DNA from: an uncultured bacterium
GTDB taxonomy: Bacteria; Myxococcota_A; Polyangia; Polyangiales; Houyiibacteriaceae
DNA: 64,000 nt
Reading direction: 5' to 3'
Assembly: GCA_938024995.1 (NCBI GenBank)
Contig: CALJDU010000011.1
Coordinates: 54,625-118,624 of the forward strand
Under the pieces are notes generated by a model. The model was given only the letters and a program-made list of their open reading frames with translations, did no database searches and had not been told where the DNA came from. Position numbers and translations under genes: made by a program. Shown here piece by piece: positions 35,142 through 42,808 of this stretch; position 1 is the first letter of the stretch; every line of letters begins with the position of its first letter.

Positions 35142-36767
35142 TCAGGGGACGAGCGACGGCAGGAGCGACAAGCGCGGCGCTTCGGCGGGGCGCCCGAAAA
35201 GGAAGCCCTGACCGAGGCTGACTCCGCGCGAGAGCAGGAGCGCCCGGTCTCGCTCCTCCTCGATGCCCTCCGCGATGATCTCAGTCTCGAGCGCGTGCGC
35301 GACTTTGATCTGCCGCTCTAGCGCGCGCCGTTTCTCTGCGTCCCGCGCCACGCCGTGAACGAGTCGACGATCGAACTTGAGCACGTCTGGCTCGAGACAA
35401 ATCAGCGTCTCGAGGGAGGAACGACCGAAGCCGAGGTCGTCGATCGCGAAACGAACACCGGCGCGCCGAATCGCTTGTGCGCTCTCTCGCAGCGAGGCGG
35501 GGTCGCCGAGGATCTGCTTCTCGCTGATCTCCAGACAGAGGCCAGCACGCGCCTGCGGTCCGAGGACCTCGAGCATCTGAGAGACCGGCGCGGCGAGCAG
35601 CGTCGAAGGGTAGACGTTGATGTGTCGGCGGAGGCTGCTCGGGACCGAGGCGGCCGCGTTCGCACACGATCGCAGACACGCGAGATCGACCCGGCTGAGG
35701 AGACCGCCACGACTGGCCGCGCGAAAGAAGTCGAGCGGGGAGGCGTAGCTGCCGCGACCGCGCGACAAGATTTCGTAGCCCACGACCGAGCCGCTCTGGA
35801 GCTCGACGATCGGCTGGAAGAGCGCCTTGAAGTAGCTCGGCGACGTCAGCACCTGGAGGTCGCCCGGGCAGCGCGTCGGTGCGTCTCGGTACGTCACCAT
35901 GTTCTTGCCGCGGCGCTTGCACGACTTGAGCGCCGCGGTGGAGGTCGCGAGGAGGTCGTCAAGGTTGCGGAGCTGCGGGTTCATCTCGCAGACCGCGATG
36001 CTCAGCGTGACGACCACGGGGCCATGCGAGACGGCGATCGGTTGCTCTGCGATCGCGGCTCGGAGGCGCTCAGCGATCACGCGCGCGGCCGTCCCGTCGG
36101 CACCTGGAAGCAGCGCGACGAATTCGTCTCCGCCGATTCGGGCGAGCTGTCCGCGTTGCCCGAGCTGCTCTCTCATCCGCGCCGCGATGGTCCGCAACAC
36201 CAAGTCACCGGCGGCGTGTCCGAGCGAGTCGTTCACGCCCTTGAAGTTGTCGCAGTCGATGACGAGCGCGTGGAGGTGCTTCTCGCGGCTCCGCTGCACC
36301 TCTTTGTCCAGCACGCGGTGAAGCCCGCGACGGTTGAGGAGCTGGGTCAGAGGATCACGACACGCCATCGCTTCGAGCGAGACCTCCATCCGTTTGCGCT
36401 CGGTGATGTCGGTGTGCGAGATGACCGCGCCTTCGGGGAGCGGTCGCGCTTCCATGACGAACCAACGATCGCCGATCGGATACTCCAGCGTGACGCTCTC
36501 TCCTCCCCCCGCGAGCATTTGCTGAAGCCGCGCCCGAAGGACGTCGGGCACGTAGCGGTAGTACGAGAGGCCGACGTAGCCGCCCTCGTGTCCGCTCCGC
36601 GCGGCGAACCGGCGCCAGGTGTCGTTGACGCGGGTGATGACGCCCACCGTGTTGACGATCACGATGTGCTGCGGAAGCGCGTCCAAGAGGCTCGTCGACT
36701 CGCGGCACTCCGCGGTGTTGCGAGCACGCGCGAGGTCTTGTGTGTACTTGGACTGGATTCTGTTCAT
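35142..36767 (-). CDS. PAS-GGDEF-EAL cyclic-di-GMP protein
   Basis: 541 aa from the ATG at 36767, preceded by a strong GGGGGG-type ribosome-binding site. A PAS domain (LLDALPQHIVIVNTVGVITRVN, residues about 25-125) is followed by GGDEF (residues about 140-295) with the intact motif RIGGDEF, so cyclase activity is possible. The position of the inhibitory RxxD site reads RGQL, so product inhibition is probably absent. The EAL domain (residues about 310-535) reads YEILSRG instead of EAL, but Glu, Asn (INVYPSTLL), Glu (LCLEISEKQ), DD (AIDDLGFG), Lys (VLKFD) and Glu (AEGIEEE) are kept, so it may be an active phosphodiesterase. No membrane segment; cytoplasmic. Confidence 0.93.
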   Translation of the reverse strand: MNRIQSKYTQDLARARNTAECRESTSLLDALPQHIVIVNTVGVITRVNDTWRRFAARSGHEGGYVGLSYYRYVPDVLRARLQQMLAGGGESVTLEYPIGDRWFVMEARPLPEGAVISHTDITERKRMEVSLEAMACRDPLTQLLNRRGLHRVLDKEVQRSREKHLHALVIDCDNFKGVNDSLGHAAGDLVLRTIAARMREQLGQRGQLARIGGDEFVALLPGADGTAARVIAERLRAAIAEQPIAVSHGPVVVTLSIAVCEMNPQLRNLDDLLATSTAALKSCKRRGKNMVTYRDAPTRCPGDLQVLTSPSYFKALFQPIVELQSGSVVGYEILSRGRGSYASPLDFFRAASRGGLLSRVDLACLRSCANAAASVPSSLRRHINVYPSTLLAAPVSQMLEVLGPQARAGLCLEISEKQILGDPASLRESAQAIRRAGVRFAIDDLGFGRSSLETLICLEPDVLKFDRRLVHGVARDAEKRRALERQIKVAHALETEIIAEGIEEERDRALLLSRGVSLGQGFLFGRPAEAPRLSLLPSLVP

Positions 36768-36892
36768 AAGCCCCCCTGGCGGATCCAAACTAAGCCAACG
36801 GTGGTAGGTGGCAATGGACCGAGAGGGTGCGGTCGCCTTCGGGAGGAAAGCCTTCGCCCTTGGGGTCTTACGGACCGAAACGGAGAGCTGCG

Positions 36893-38275
36893 TTACTCCA
36901 TTTCGCAGCCGGACTGCATCTCAACGAACACATCGTCGCGCTCGGCGAATTCGCAGGAGGCCGGGCAGAGCTCAAGGTAGCCCGGACGGTCGCCCGGCAT
37001 GAGGTCACCCTCGAAGAAGTATCCATCGCCGCGACAGTCCTCAAGGCTGTCGACCCGCGAGATGCGGCGCTCGTCTCCGCCGCGTTCGAGGAGTCGTACA
37101 TCCAGGTCACGTGGATCAGGGACCGCGCCCTCCGCGGGGATGGAGTAGATGCAGGTCTGGACGGATTCGCGCACCTCGGTGAACACCTCAAGGAGACGCT
37201 CGGTGACGTTGAACTCCGTGGTCACGATCAACGCTTCGTCCGTGCCACCGGCGAGCGCGAGTCGAGAGAGGTTCTCGCGCGCGAGCTCTTCTTCCTCTGG
37301 TTCGAAGACGCCGACGACGAAGGTCTCGATACCGCCGCGCGCTCCGGCCGCGGCGATCTCTGCGGGCGCCGGGATCCCGAGCGTGCGGTCCGGGTCGGGA
37401 TCGTAGGGGCTCGGGAGGTTGTCATCGCAGGACTCGGGGAAGCCATCGGTCGCGAGCAAGACGATGACCTTGCTGCCGGGGCTCTCGATGGTGCGACGAC
37501 GCGCGCGCTCCATCACGCCGGTCAACGCGGGGAGGGTGGGCGTGCCGCCGTCAATCTCGCGAGAGGTGAGCGCTTCAATGATCCGCGGCGCGTTCTCGGG
37601 GAGCAAGCCGAGCGGAACGACAGGCCGACGGTAGTCGCTCGTGTCGCACGAGATGCGGTTGATGCAGAGGCCGAAGTCGACGCAGCGAACGGCCGGGCCG
37701 CAACCACCAAAGCCGCCCCCGATGACGCAGAAGTCTTCCGTGCCTTCGCAGCGCCCAAGGTCGAGGCAGGTCTCGCCGGCTTCCGGGCAGTCGGCGTCGT
37801 TTCGACACGCTTGGCTGCTCATGCTGCAGACGTCGGGCGCGAAGCACGACTCGTCTCCACCACCACAGACGTCATCGCTGTCGCAAAACTCAGAGACGCT
37901 CTCGTCCTCGATCGGGAAGAAGGTGAGCGCGGCCCCCAGGCCCTCCGAGTCCTCCGCGGTGAGGAAGCCCTCGAGCGCGCCGTAGAGCGCGTCTGCTTTG
38001 GTGAGACCATCCGCCGTGAGCTCTTCCATCGAACCCGAGCTGTCGAGCAAGACGTAGATGTCGAGCGAGGCGAGCTCGGCCCGCGAGCGGAACGGGATGC
38101 AGACCTCGGTGTCCACCGCGGTGTCGGGGACGTCTGGGGTGGTGTCGAGCTCAGCATCCGGTGACGCGTCGAACTCGGGGATCTTCAGACCGGTCTTGCT
38201 GCCGCACCCCATCGCGCTGAGCAGCGTCAGCAGAACGAGAATGCCTGGGAGATCGCGACGTGGATGGCGGAGCAT
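36893..38275 (-). CDS. VWA-domain lipoprotein with Cys-rich insert
   Basis: 460 aa from the ATG at 38275. Lipobox LLSAMGC (Cys24). A von Willebrand A domain opens with DIYVLLDSSGSM, the MIDAS DxSxS motif, and continues with DGGTPTLPALTG and VIVLLATDGFPESC. A Cys-rich segment of about 90 residues (CDSDDVCGGGDESCFAPDVC, then SQACRNDADCPEAGETC) is inserted in the domain. Probably surface-anchored, binding a protein ligand through metal. The C-terminal part has further Cys pairs (LCPASCEFAE). The start overlaps, on the opposite strand, a frame extension upstream of the plus-strand gene at 38411; that extension is not believed. Confidence 0.85.
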   Translation of the reverse strand: MLRHPRRDLPGILVLLTLLSAMGCGSKTGLKIPEFDASPDAELDTTPDVPDTAVDTEVCIPFRSRAELASLDIYVLLDSSGSMEELTADGLTKADALYGALEGFLTAEDSEGLGAALTFFPIEDESVSEFCDSDDVCGGGDESCFAPDVCSMSSQACRNDADCPEAGETCLDLGRCEGTEDFCVIGGGFGGCGPAVRCVDFGLCINRISCDTSDYRRPVVPLGLLPENAPRIIEALTSREIDGGTPTLPALTGVMERARRRTIESPGSKVIVLLATDGFPESCDDNLPSPYDPDPDRTLGIPAPAEIAAAGARGGIETFVVGVFEPEEEELARENLSRLALAGGTDEALIVTTEFNVTERLLEVFTEVRESVQTCIYSIPAEGAVPDPRDLDVRLLERGGDERRISRVDSLEDCRGDGYFFEGDLMPGDRPGYLELCPASCEFAERDDVFVEMQSGCEME

Positions 38276-38410
38276 AGGGTCCTCGGGCTGCAACGTTTAT
38301 TCCAAGCGACAAGAGCGCTTTCGACCGAAGTCTTTCGCGCGCGTCATGCAAACGCACGTCCTCAACGTGCTTGGATGGCACAGGTGGGCGCGTCGTGGGA
38401 CGCTTTTGCC

Positions 38411-39106
38411 GTGAGCACTGAACGTACGAAAGAAGAGCGGATCGTGGAAGCGCGGATGCGCCTGAAGCAGCGCTTCGAAGCCAAGATGTCCGCGACCCCC
38501 GCGCAGAGCGATGACCAACCCCTGGGGAGCGGCGCGAAGAACCGGCACGGCATGCCGAAGCTCCCGCCAGGACAAAAGGAAGCGAAGAACTGGCCGGTGC
38601 TCGACCTGGGCCGCAAGCCCACCATCGCGAAGAGCGAGTGGACGCTTGAGCTCTCGGGCGCGTGCGCTGAGCCGCAGACGTTGTCGTTCGACGCGCTGCT
38701 TCTGCTCCCGCAGGTGGAGGACGTGAGCGACTTTCATTGCGTCACGACGTGGTCGAAGATGGACATGCCGTGGCGCGGGGTACGCTTCATGGAGCTCGCG
38801 GCTCTCGCCGGCGTGCACGACAACGCGACCCACGTGATGTGTTATGGGTACGACGGCTACACGACAAACGTATCGCTGGTCGAAGCGATGAAGCCGGATG
38901 TGCTCCTGGCGCATACGGTATTCGGCGAGCCGCTTCCGCGCGCGCACGGCGGACCGGTCCGGATGATCACGCCGCAGCTCTACGCCTGGAAGGGCGCGAA
39001 GTGGATCCGCCAGATCGAGTTCATGACCAAGAACGAGCTCGGGTTCTGGGAGCAGCGCGGCTACAGCGACACCGCGCATCCGTGGCGCGATGACCGCTAC
39101 TCGTGA
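38411..39106 (+). CDS. Molybdopterin-dependent oxidoreductase (sulfite oxidase-like)
   Basis: 231 aa. The GTG at 38411 (VSTERTKEERIVEARMR) is chosen because an upstream frame extension overlaps the VWA gene. The family core is clear: WTLELSGACAEPQTLSFDALLLLPQ, then DFHCVTTWSKMDMPWRGV, where the Cys would coordinate molybdenum. NVSLVEAMKPDVLLAHTVFGEPLPRAHGGPVRMITPQLYAWKGAKWIRQIEF closes the domain. It resembles the YedY/MsrP fold but has no Tat or Sec signal, so a cytoplasmic location is inferred. Substrate unknown. Confidence 0.9.
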   Translation: MSTERTKEERIVEARMRLKQRFEAKMSATPAQSDDQPLGSGAKNRHGMPKLPPGQKEAKNWPVLDLGRKPTIAKSEWTLELSGACAEPQTLSFDALLLLPQVEDVSDFHCVTTWSKMDMPWRGVRFMELAALAGVHDNATHVMCYGYDGYTTNVSLVEAMKPDVLLAHTVFGEPLPRAHGGPVRMITPQLYAWKGAKWIRQIEFMTKNELGFWEQRGYSDTAHPWRDDRYS

Positions 39107-39132
39107 ACGCGTAACGCGTCGGGAACGCTGAG

Positions 39133-39489
39133 ATGGGGACGAGCCATCGCGTGACAACGGTCTTCGCGATCCGTGAGGCCAGCGAAGCGAGCGAAGGGAA
39201 CGCCCTCGCGATCTTCGCGCTCTCTTGCGGATGCGTGGTCCGGCGCGATGTGCAGCGCGATCGCGTCATCGAGTTCGGGAACGATGAGTTTACCCTTGGC
39301 GGGAAGTACACGTGTCCGCTCGACCATCCGGTGCGGCATCGTGACGTGCCGCGGTGCGCGGAGTGCGGACCGATCAGCCCGTCCACTTGCGTGATCTGCG
39401 GCGGCGCGTGGACGACCTGCGAGCACCTCGCGTGCGTTCTATGCGGGGGACCACTCCGTGAGGATCCCGAGGAGCTCATCGCCCCATGA
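39133..39489 (+). CDS. Cys-rich zinc-ribbon-like small protein
   Basis: 118 aa from an ATG at 39133, 26 bp behind the oxidoreductase gene. Eight or more Cys are arranged as CGC, CPLDH, CAEC, CVICGGAW, CEH and CVLCGGP, consistent with two or three zinc ribbons in the C-terminal half. Third codon positions are strongly G/C, which supports coding. The end overlaps the 3' end of the convergent recQ by 51 bp, so one of the two ends may be shorter than drawn. No family recognised. Confidence 0.55.
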   Translation: MGTSHRVTTVFAIREASEASEGNALAIFALSCGCVVRRDVQRDRVIEFGNDEFTLGGKYTCPLDHPVRHRDVPRCAECGPISPSTCVICGGAWTTCEHLACVLCGGPLREDPEELIAP

Positions 39490-41334
39490 CTCGACACGGG
39501 CGGGGCCCATTCCCGGCACCCGCAGCAGGCTCTCTTCGTCGCGCGGCTTCCGCTTCACGATCTCGATGAGCGTACGATCGGTGCAGATGTAGTAGGCAGG
39601 GACGCGGTCCTCGCGCGACATCTCGAGCCGCTTTTCTTTGAGCGCGTCGTAGAGCGAGCGATCGGGCCCGACCGGGATCTCGAGCGGCGCGCGTTTTCCT
39701 GCGCGCGGCGCGGAGCTCGCCCGCGCGACCCGCGGCATCAGGAAGCGGATGTTCTCTTCTTCTTTCATGACCGCGGCGCCGCGCTTGGTCAGCATCGCGA
39801 GCGGGTACTCGCCCGTGCTGAGCTCGACCAAGCCCGCGGTGATCAGCCGACGCAAGAGCGCCATGATCCAATCTCCGGAACGTTCGCGGAGGAGCCCGTG
39901 AGTCGAGAGCGTCGTGAGCCGCATCTTCTCAAGCTTCTTGGTGGTCTTGCCCTCGAGCATCTCCGCGACCGCCCGGAGACCAAAGCGATTGTGGCAACGC
40001 GCGACGCCCGAGAGCGCTTTGCGGACGATGAGGAGATCTTCCGGGCTGAGGGTTCCGTCGTCCTCGCCTTCTTCCTCGATCCGCGCGCAGACATCGCAGT
40101 GGCCGCACCCGCCGAGGGTCTCCGCTTCATCGCCAAAGTAGCGCAGGATGAAATCGTGTCGGCAGCTGCCGGCTTCCACGTAGCGCATCAGATCGAGGAA
40201 CATGTTCCACTGGTGTTTGATCCGCTCGGGAGAGCGCGCTTCGCCGCGGGTGGGGAGCTCGATGAGTCGCCTGCGGAGACCGAAGTCGCTCGTCCCGGTG
40301 AGCAGGAGCCCGCGCGCCTCGGCGCCGTCTCGACCGGCGCGGCCGACCTCCTGGTAGTAGGCCTCGATCGATCCTGGTGTCGCGGCGTGAACGACGAGGC
40401 GGATGTCCGCGCGATCGATGCCCATGCCGAACGCGTTGGTCGCGACGATCACGTCGAGCTCGCCGCTCGCGAACGCCTCGCTCACGCTGGCTCGAGCAGC
40501 AGGAGCGTGACCTGCGTGATAGCCCGCCGCGCGGAACCCGAGCTCCTTCACCGCTTGCGTCAGCTTGTCGGTGTCCTTACGTGTCGAGGCGTAGACGATG
40601 GCGGCGCCTTTGGGTGAAGCGATGGAGCCGAGCGCTTTTCGAACCGCGATCAGCATCGCGTCGACGCGGTCCTTCTTCTTCTCGAACTCTCGGCACTCGA
40701 GGTGCAGGTTGGGGCGCGCGAACCCGCGGAGCACCGTCGTGACCTCTTCGCCGTGCTGACCGATCCCGAGGCGAGCGACGATCTCGTCACGCACGCGCGG
40801 GGTCGCGGTCGCGGTGCACGCGAGCACGTGCTTCGGAGCGAGGTCCTTGAGCACCTCTCCGATGCGGAGGTAGTCCGGCCGAAAGTCGTGGCCCCATTGC
40901 GAGATGCAGTGCGCCTCGTCGATCGCCACGAAGGGGATCTGGATGTTCTTCAGCTGGCGCCGGACGTACGGATTGCTCAGGCGCTCGGGCGCGATGTAGA
41001 CAAGGTCATACTCTCCGCGCGCGAGCCGGTTCTCGCGATCGCGGACCTCTTCCCGCGGCAGCGTGGACGCGAGATAAGTCGCCGCGATACCGCGCTCCCG
41101 GAGCGCGCGGACCTGGTCGTCCATCAACGCGATGAGCGGGGAGACGACTAGCGTGGTCCCCTCGAGGACCGTCGCGGGGAGCTGGTAGCAGAGCGACTTT
41201 CCGCCGCCGGTCGGCGCGACCACCATGACGCGGCGTGACCCTTCGAGCAGCGCGGAGATCGCGTCGCGTTGCCACGGACGAAAAGCGTCGAGCCCGAAGC
41301 GCTCCTTGAGCGCGGTGTCGACGTCATGCGGCAC
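39439..41334 (-). CDS. recQ: ATP-dependent DNA helicase RecQ
   Basis: 631 aa from a GTG at 41334 (VPHDVDTALKERFGLDAFRPWQ); the frame is open further up to 41382. 3'-5' DNA helicase in recombination and repair. Motifs I (APTGGGKSLCYQLP), II (AIDEAHCISQWGHDF), III (ACTATATP) and VI (YQEVGRAGRDG) are intact. The RecQ zinc-binding region has CRHDFIL and CGHCDVC, the winged helix follows, and an HRDC domain closes the protein (SREDRVPAYYICTDRTL, VPGMGPARVE). Its 3' end overlaps a convergent Cys-rich gene. Confidence 0.96.
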   Translation of the reverse strand: MPHDVDTALKERFGLDAFRPWQRDAISALLEGSRRVMVVAPTGGGKSLCYQLPATVLEGTTLVVSPLIALMDDQVRALRERGIAATYLASTLPREEVRDRENRLARGEYDLVYIAPERLSNPYVRRQLKNIQIPFVAIDEAHCISQWGHDFRPDYLRIGEVLKDLAPKHVLACTATATPRVRDEIVARLGIGQHGEEVTTVLRGFARPNLHLECREFEKKKDRVDAMLIAVRKALGSIASPKGAAIVYASTRKDTDKLTQAVKELGFRAAGYHAGHAPAARASVSEAFASGELDVIVATNAFGMGIDRADIRLVVHAATPGSIEAYYQEVGRAGRDGAEARGLLLTGTSDFGLRRRLIELPTRGEARSPERIKHQWNMFLDLMRYVEAGSCRHDFILRYFGDEAETLGGCGHCDVCARIEEEGEDDGTLSPEDLLIVRKALSGVARCHNRFGLRAVAEMLEGKTTKKLEKMRLTTLSTHGLLRERSGDWIMALLRRLITAGLVELSTGEYPLAMLTKRGAAVMKEEENIRFLMPRVARASSAPRAGKRAPLEIPVGPDRSLYDALKEKRLEMSREDRVPAYYICTDRTLIEIVKRKPRDEESLLRVPGMGPARVESWGDELLGILTEWSPA

Positions 41335-41446
41335 GCGGCCGACGTTAGCAGCAAGAGATCCCCTGTCCATGCGCGGCTTCATGTCTCCTCATCGGGTGAC
41401 GCGCGACTGCGTTGCGGTCTGCGCCACGCGGCTCTACGTTCTCCGC

Positions 41447-41986
41447 GTGGGTAAGTGGCTCTTTGTCCTCTTCACGGTCGTTCCGCTCATCGAGCTGTAC
41501 CTCCTCATTTGGCTCGGGGGTGTGCTCGGCTTCCTGGAGACCTGCGCGATCGTGCTGGTCACTGGCTTGGTGGGCGCGTTTCTCGCGAAGCGGGAAGGGC
41601 TCCGCGTCCTGCGCTCTTGGCAAGACTCACTCGCGAAAGCAGAGATGCCAGAAGAAGGCGTGCTCGGAGGCGTTCTGGTGTTGGTGGGCGGTGTGCTCTT
41701 GGTCACGCCTGGTGTGCTGACGGACGCGTTCGGGCTCTCGCTTCTCTTCCCGCCGACCCGCGCGCTCATCGCGAAGTTCGTCCGCGCCCGGATCGCGTCT
41801 GGGATTGAGCGTGGCACCATTCATGTCGCGGGCGGTTCGATCGGCGCGTCGCCCTTCGCGACCAGCGGGGCCGCGACGTTCGTGCGCGTCGCAAAGGGCG
41901 CGTCGGCGCCGAGTCCGCGGCGACGCCCCAAGCAGATCGCAGACGCTGAGATCGTCGACGTCGAGTTCGAAGAGCTCGATCGCTAG
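41447..41986 (+). CDS. fxsA: FxsA family membrane protein
   Basis: 179 aa from a GTG at 41447. The first part matches FxsA: KWLFVLFTVVPLIELYLLIWLGG, then FLETCAIVLVTGLVGAFLAKREGLRVLRSWQD and EEGVLGGVLVLVGGVLLVTPGVLTDAFGLSLLFPPTR. Three or four membrane helices are predicted. The C-terminal 60 residues are hydrophilic and specific to this protein. FxsA affects phage T7 exclusion in F-plasmid-bearing E. coli; its cellular role in other bacteria is unknown. It is divergent from recQ and convergent with the FGE gene, with an inverted repeat between. Confidence 0.9.
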   Translation: MGKWLFVLFTVVPLIELYLLIWLGGVLGFLETCAIVLVTGLVGAFLAKREGLRVLRSWQDSLAKAEMPEEGVLGGVLVLVGGVLLVTPGVLTDAFGLSLLFPPTRALIAKFVRARIASGIERGTIHVAGGSIGASPFATSGAATFVRVAKGASAPSPRRRPKQIADAEIVDVEFEELDR

Positions 41987-42060
41987 ATCGCGTTCACCTT
42001 AAACTGATTGATGATCCCGGGGCCGTGAGGGCGATCAGTTTAAGGTGCACGCGGTCTAGA
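41984..42060. repeat. Long imperfect inverted repeat between convergent genes
   Basis: CACCTTAAACTGAT (41995-42008) and its exact complement ATCAGTTTAAGGTG (42034-42047) are the core arms, separated by 25 nt. With the flanks (AGATCGCGTT against AACGCGGTCT-like sequence) the arms extend to about 24-27 nt with two or three mismatches. It occupies nearly the whole 82-bp gap between two convergent stops. It is A/T-richer than its surroundings and lacks the usual GC-rich stem plus T-tract, so it could be a bidirectional terminator or a small mobile-repeat relic. Confidence 0.6.
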
Positions 42061-42068
42061 TCGCCGCT

Positions 42069-42707
42069 CTACCGGGGATCGCGGCAGCAGCGGATCCCGA
42101 GCCCGTCGAACGCACCTTCGATCGGTTGCGAGAGCACGTGGTCGCGAACGCAGGCGGTCTCGCGAGGGCTGTTGGAGAACCCGCCGCCGCGCATCTCGCG
42201 CAGGGGACCGGTGTCTGGGGTCGCGGTCCACTCCCATAGGTTTCCCGACAAGTCGAAGACGCCCTCGGGCGTGACGCAGCGCTCGTGTGACCCCCCCGCG
42301 GCAGGCGCCATGCTCTCAAGCTCGGTGTCCCACTCGGCGGTGTTGCAGCGTCCCTTTTCGTACTCGTCGCCGTACGGATACTTGCGCTCCCGAGGTCCCG
42401 CGCACGCGAGCGTCCACTCCTCGCTTGAGCACAAGCGGAGGCCCGCGGCTCGACAAGCGTCATGCGCCATCGTGTACGAGGTCTCGCGCGCCGGCACTTC
42501 ACCGATCGCGGGGACCGCGCGGCCGTCGACAATCTTGTTCTCGTAGCGGTCGATGCAGACGCGACCCTCGATCAGCGCCATGCGGGCGGGACAGGGACCA
42601 TTGTCTTCGGGCACGGCCTCCGCAGCGGGGGCCGCGGCAGGTGAGCTCGAGCAGGCGGAGAGGACCGCGCAGAGACAAAGGACGGGGAGACGGAGCAAAG
42701 AGAGCAT
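42069..42707 (-). CDS. Formylglycine-generating-enzyme-like (SUMF1/FGE-sulfatase) lipoprotein
   Basis: 212 aa from the ATG at 42707; the frame continues upstream over the terminator region and is not believed there. Lipobox LSAC (Cys19). The domain shows GLRLCSSEEWTLACAGP, PYGDEYEKGRCNT, GVFDLSGNLWEWT and MRGGGFSN, which are the calcium/sugar-binding fold signatures of the FGE-sulfatase family. These domains are common in secreted enzyme-activating or C-type-lectin-like proteins. The catalytic Cys pair of true FGEs cannot be assigned with confidence, so a binding role is as likely as enzyme activity. Confidence 0.85.
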   Translation of the reverse strand: MLSLLRLPVLCLCAVLSACSSSPAAAPAAEAVPEDNGPCPARMALIEGRVCIDRYENKIVDGRAVPAIGEVPARETSYTMAHDACRAAGLRLCSSEEWTLACAGPRERKYPYGDEYEKGRCNTAEWDTELESMAPAAGGSHERCVTPEGVFDLSGNLWEWTATPDTGPLREMRGGGFSNSPRETACVRDHVLSQPIEGAFDGLGIRCCRDPR

Positions 42708-42754
42708 CAGGACCAGACCATCGCAGAAGATCGCAGAAGCAGAAGTGAGAAACG

Positions 42755-42791
42755 GAAACGAGCCCGGCGCATGAAGCGACGGGCTCGTTTC
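42755..42791 (-). terminator. Rho-independent terminator behind the MopE-like gene
   Basis: GAAACGAGCCC (42755-42765) and GGGCTCGTTTC (42781-42791) form an 11-bp perfect stem around a 15-nt loop. Read on the minus strand it follows the MopE-like gene, whose stop is at 42809, and ends in a CGTTTCC tail. Confidence 0.8.
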
Positions 42792-42808
42792 ACGACGGAG
42801 GCGGCGAG

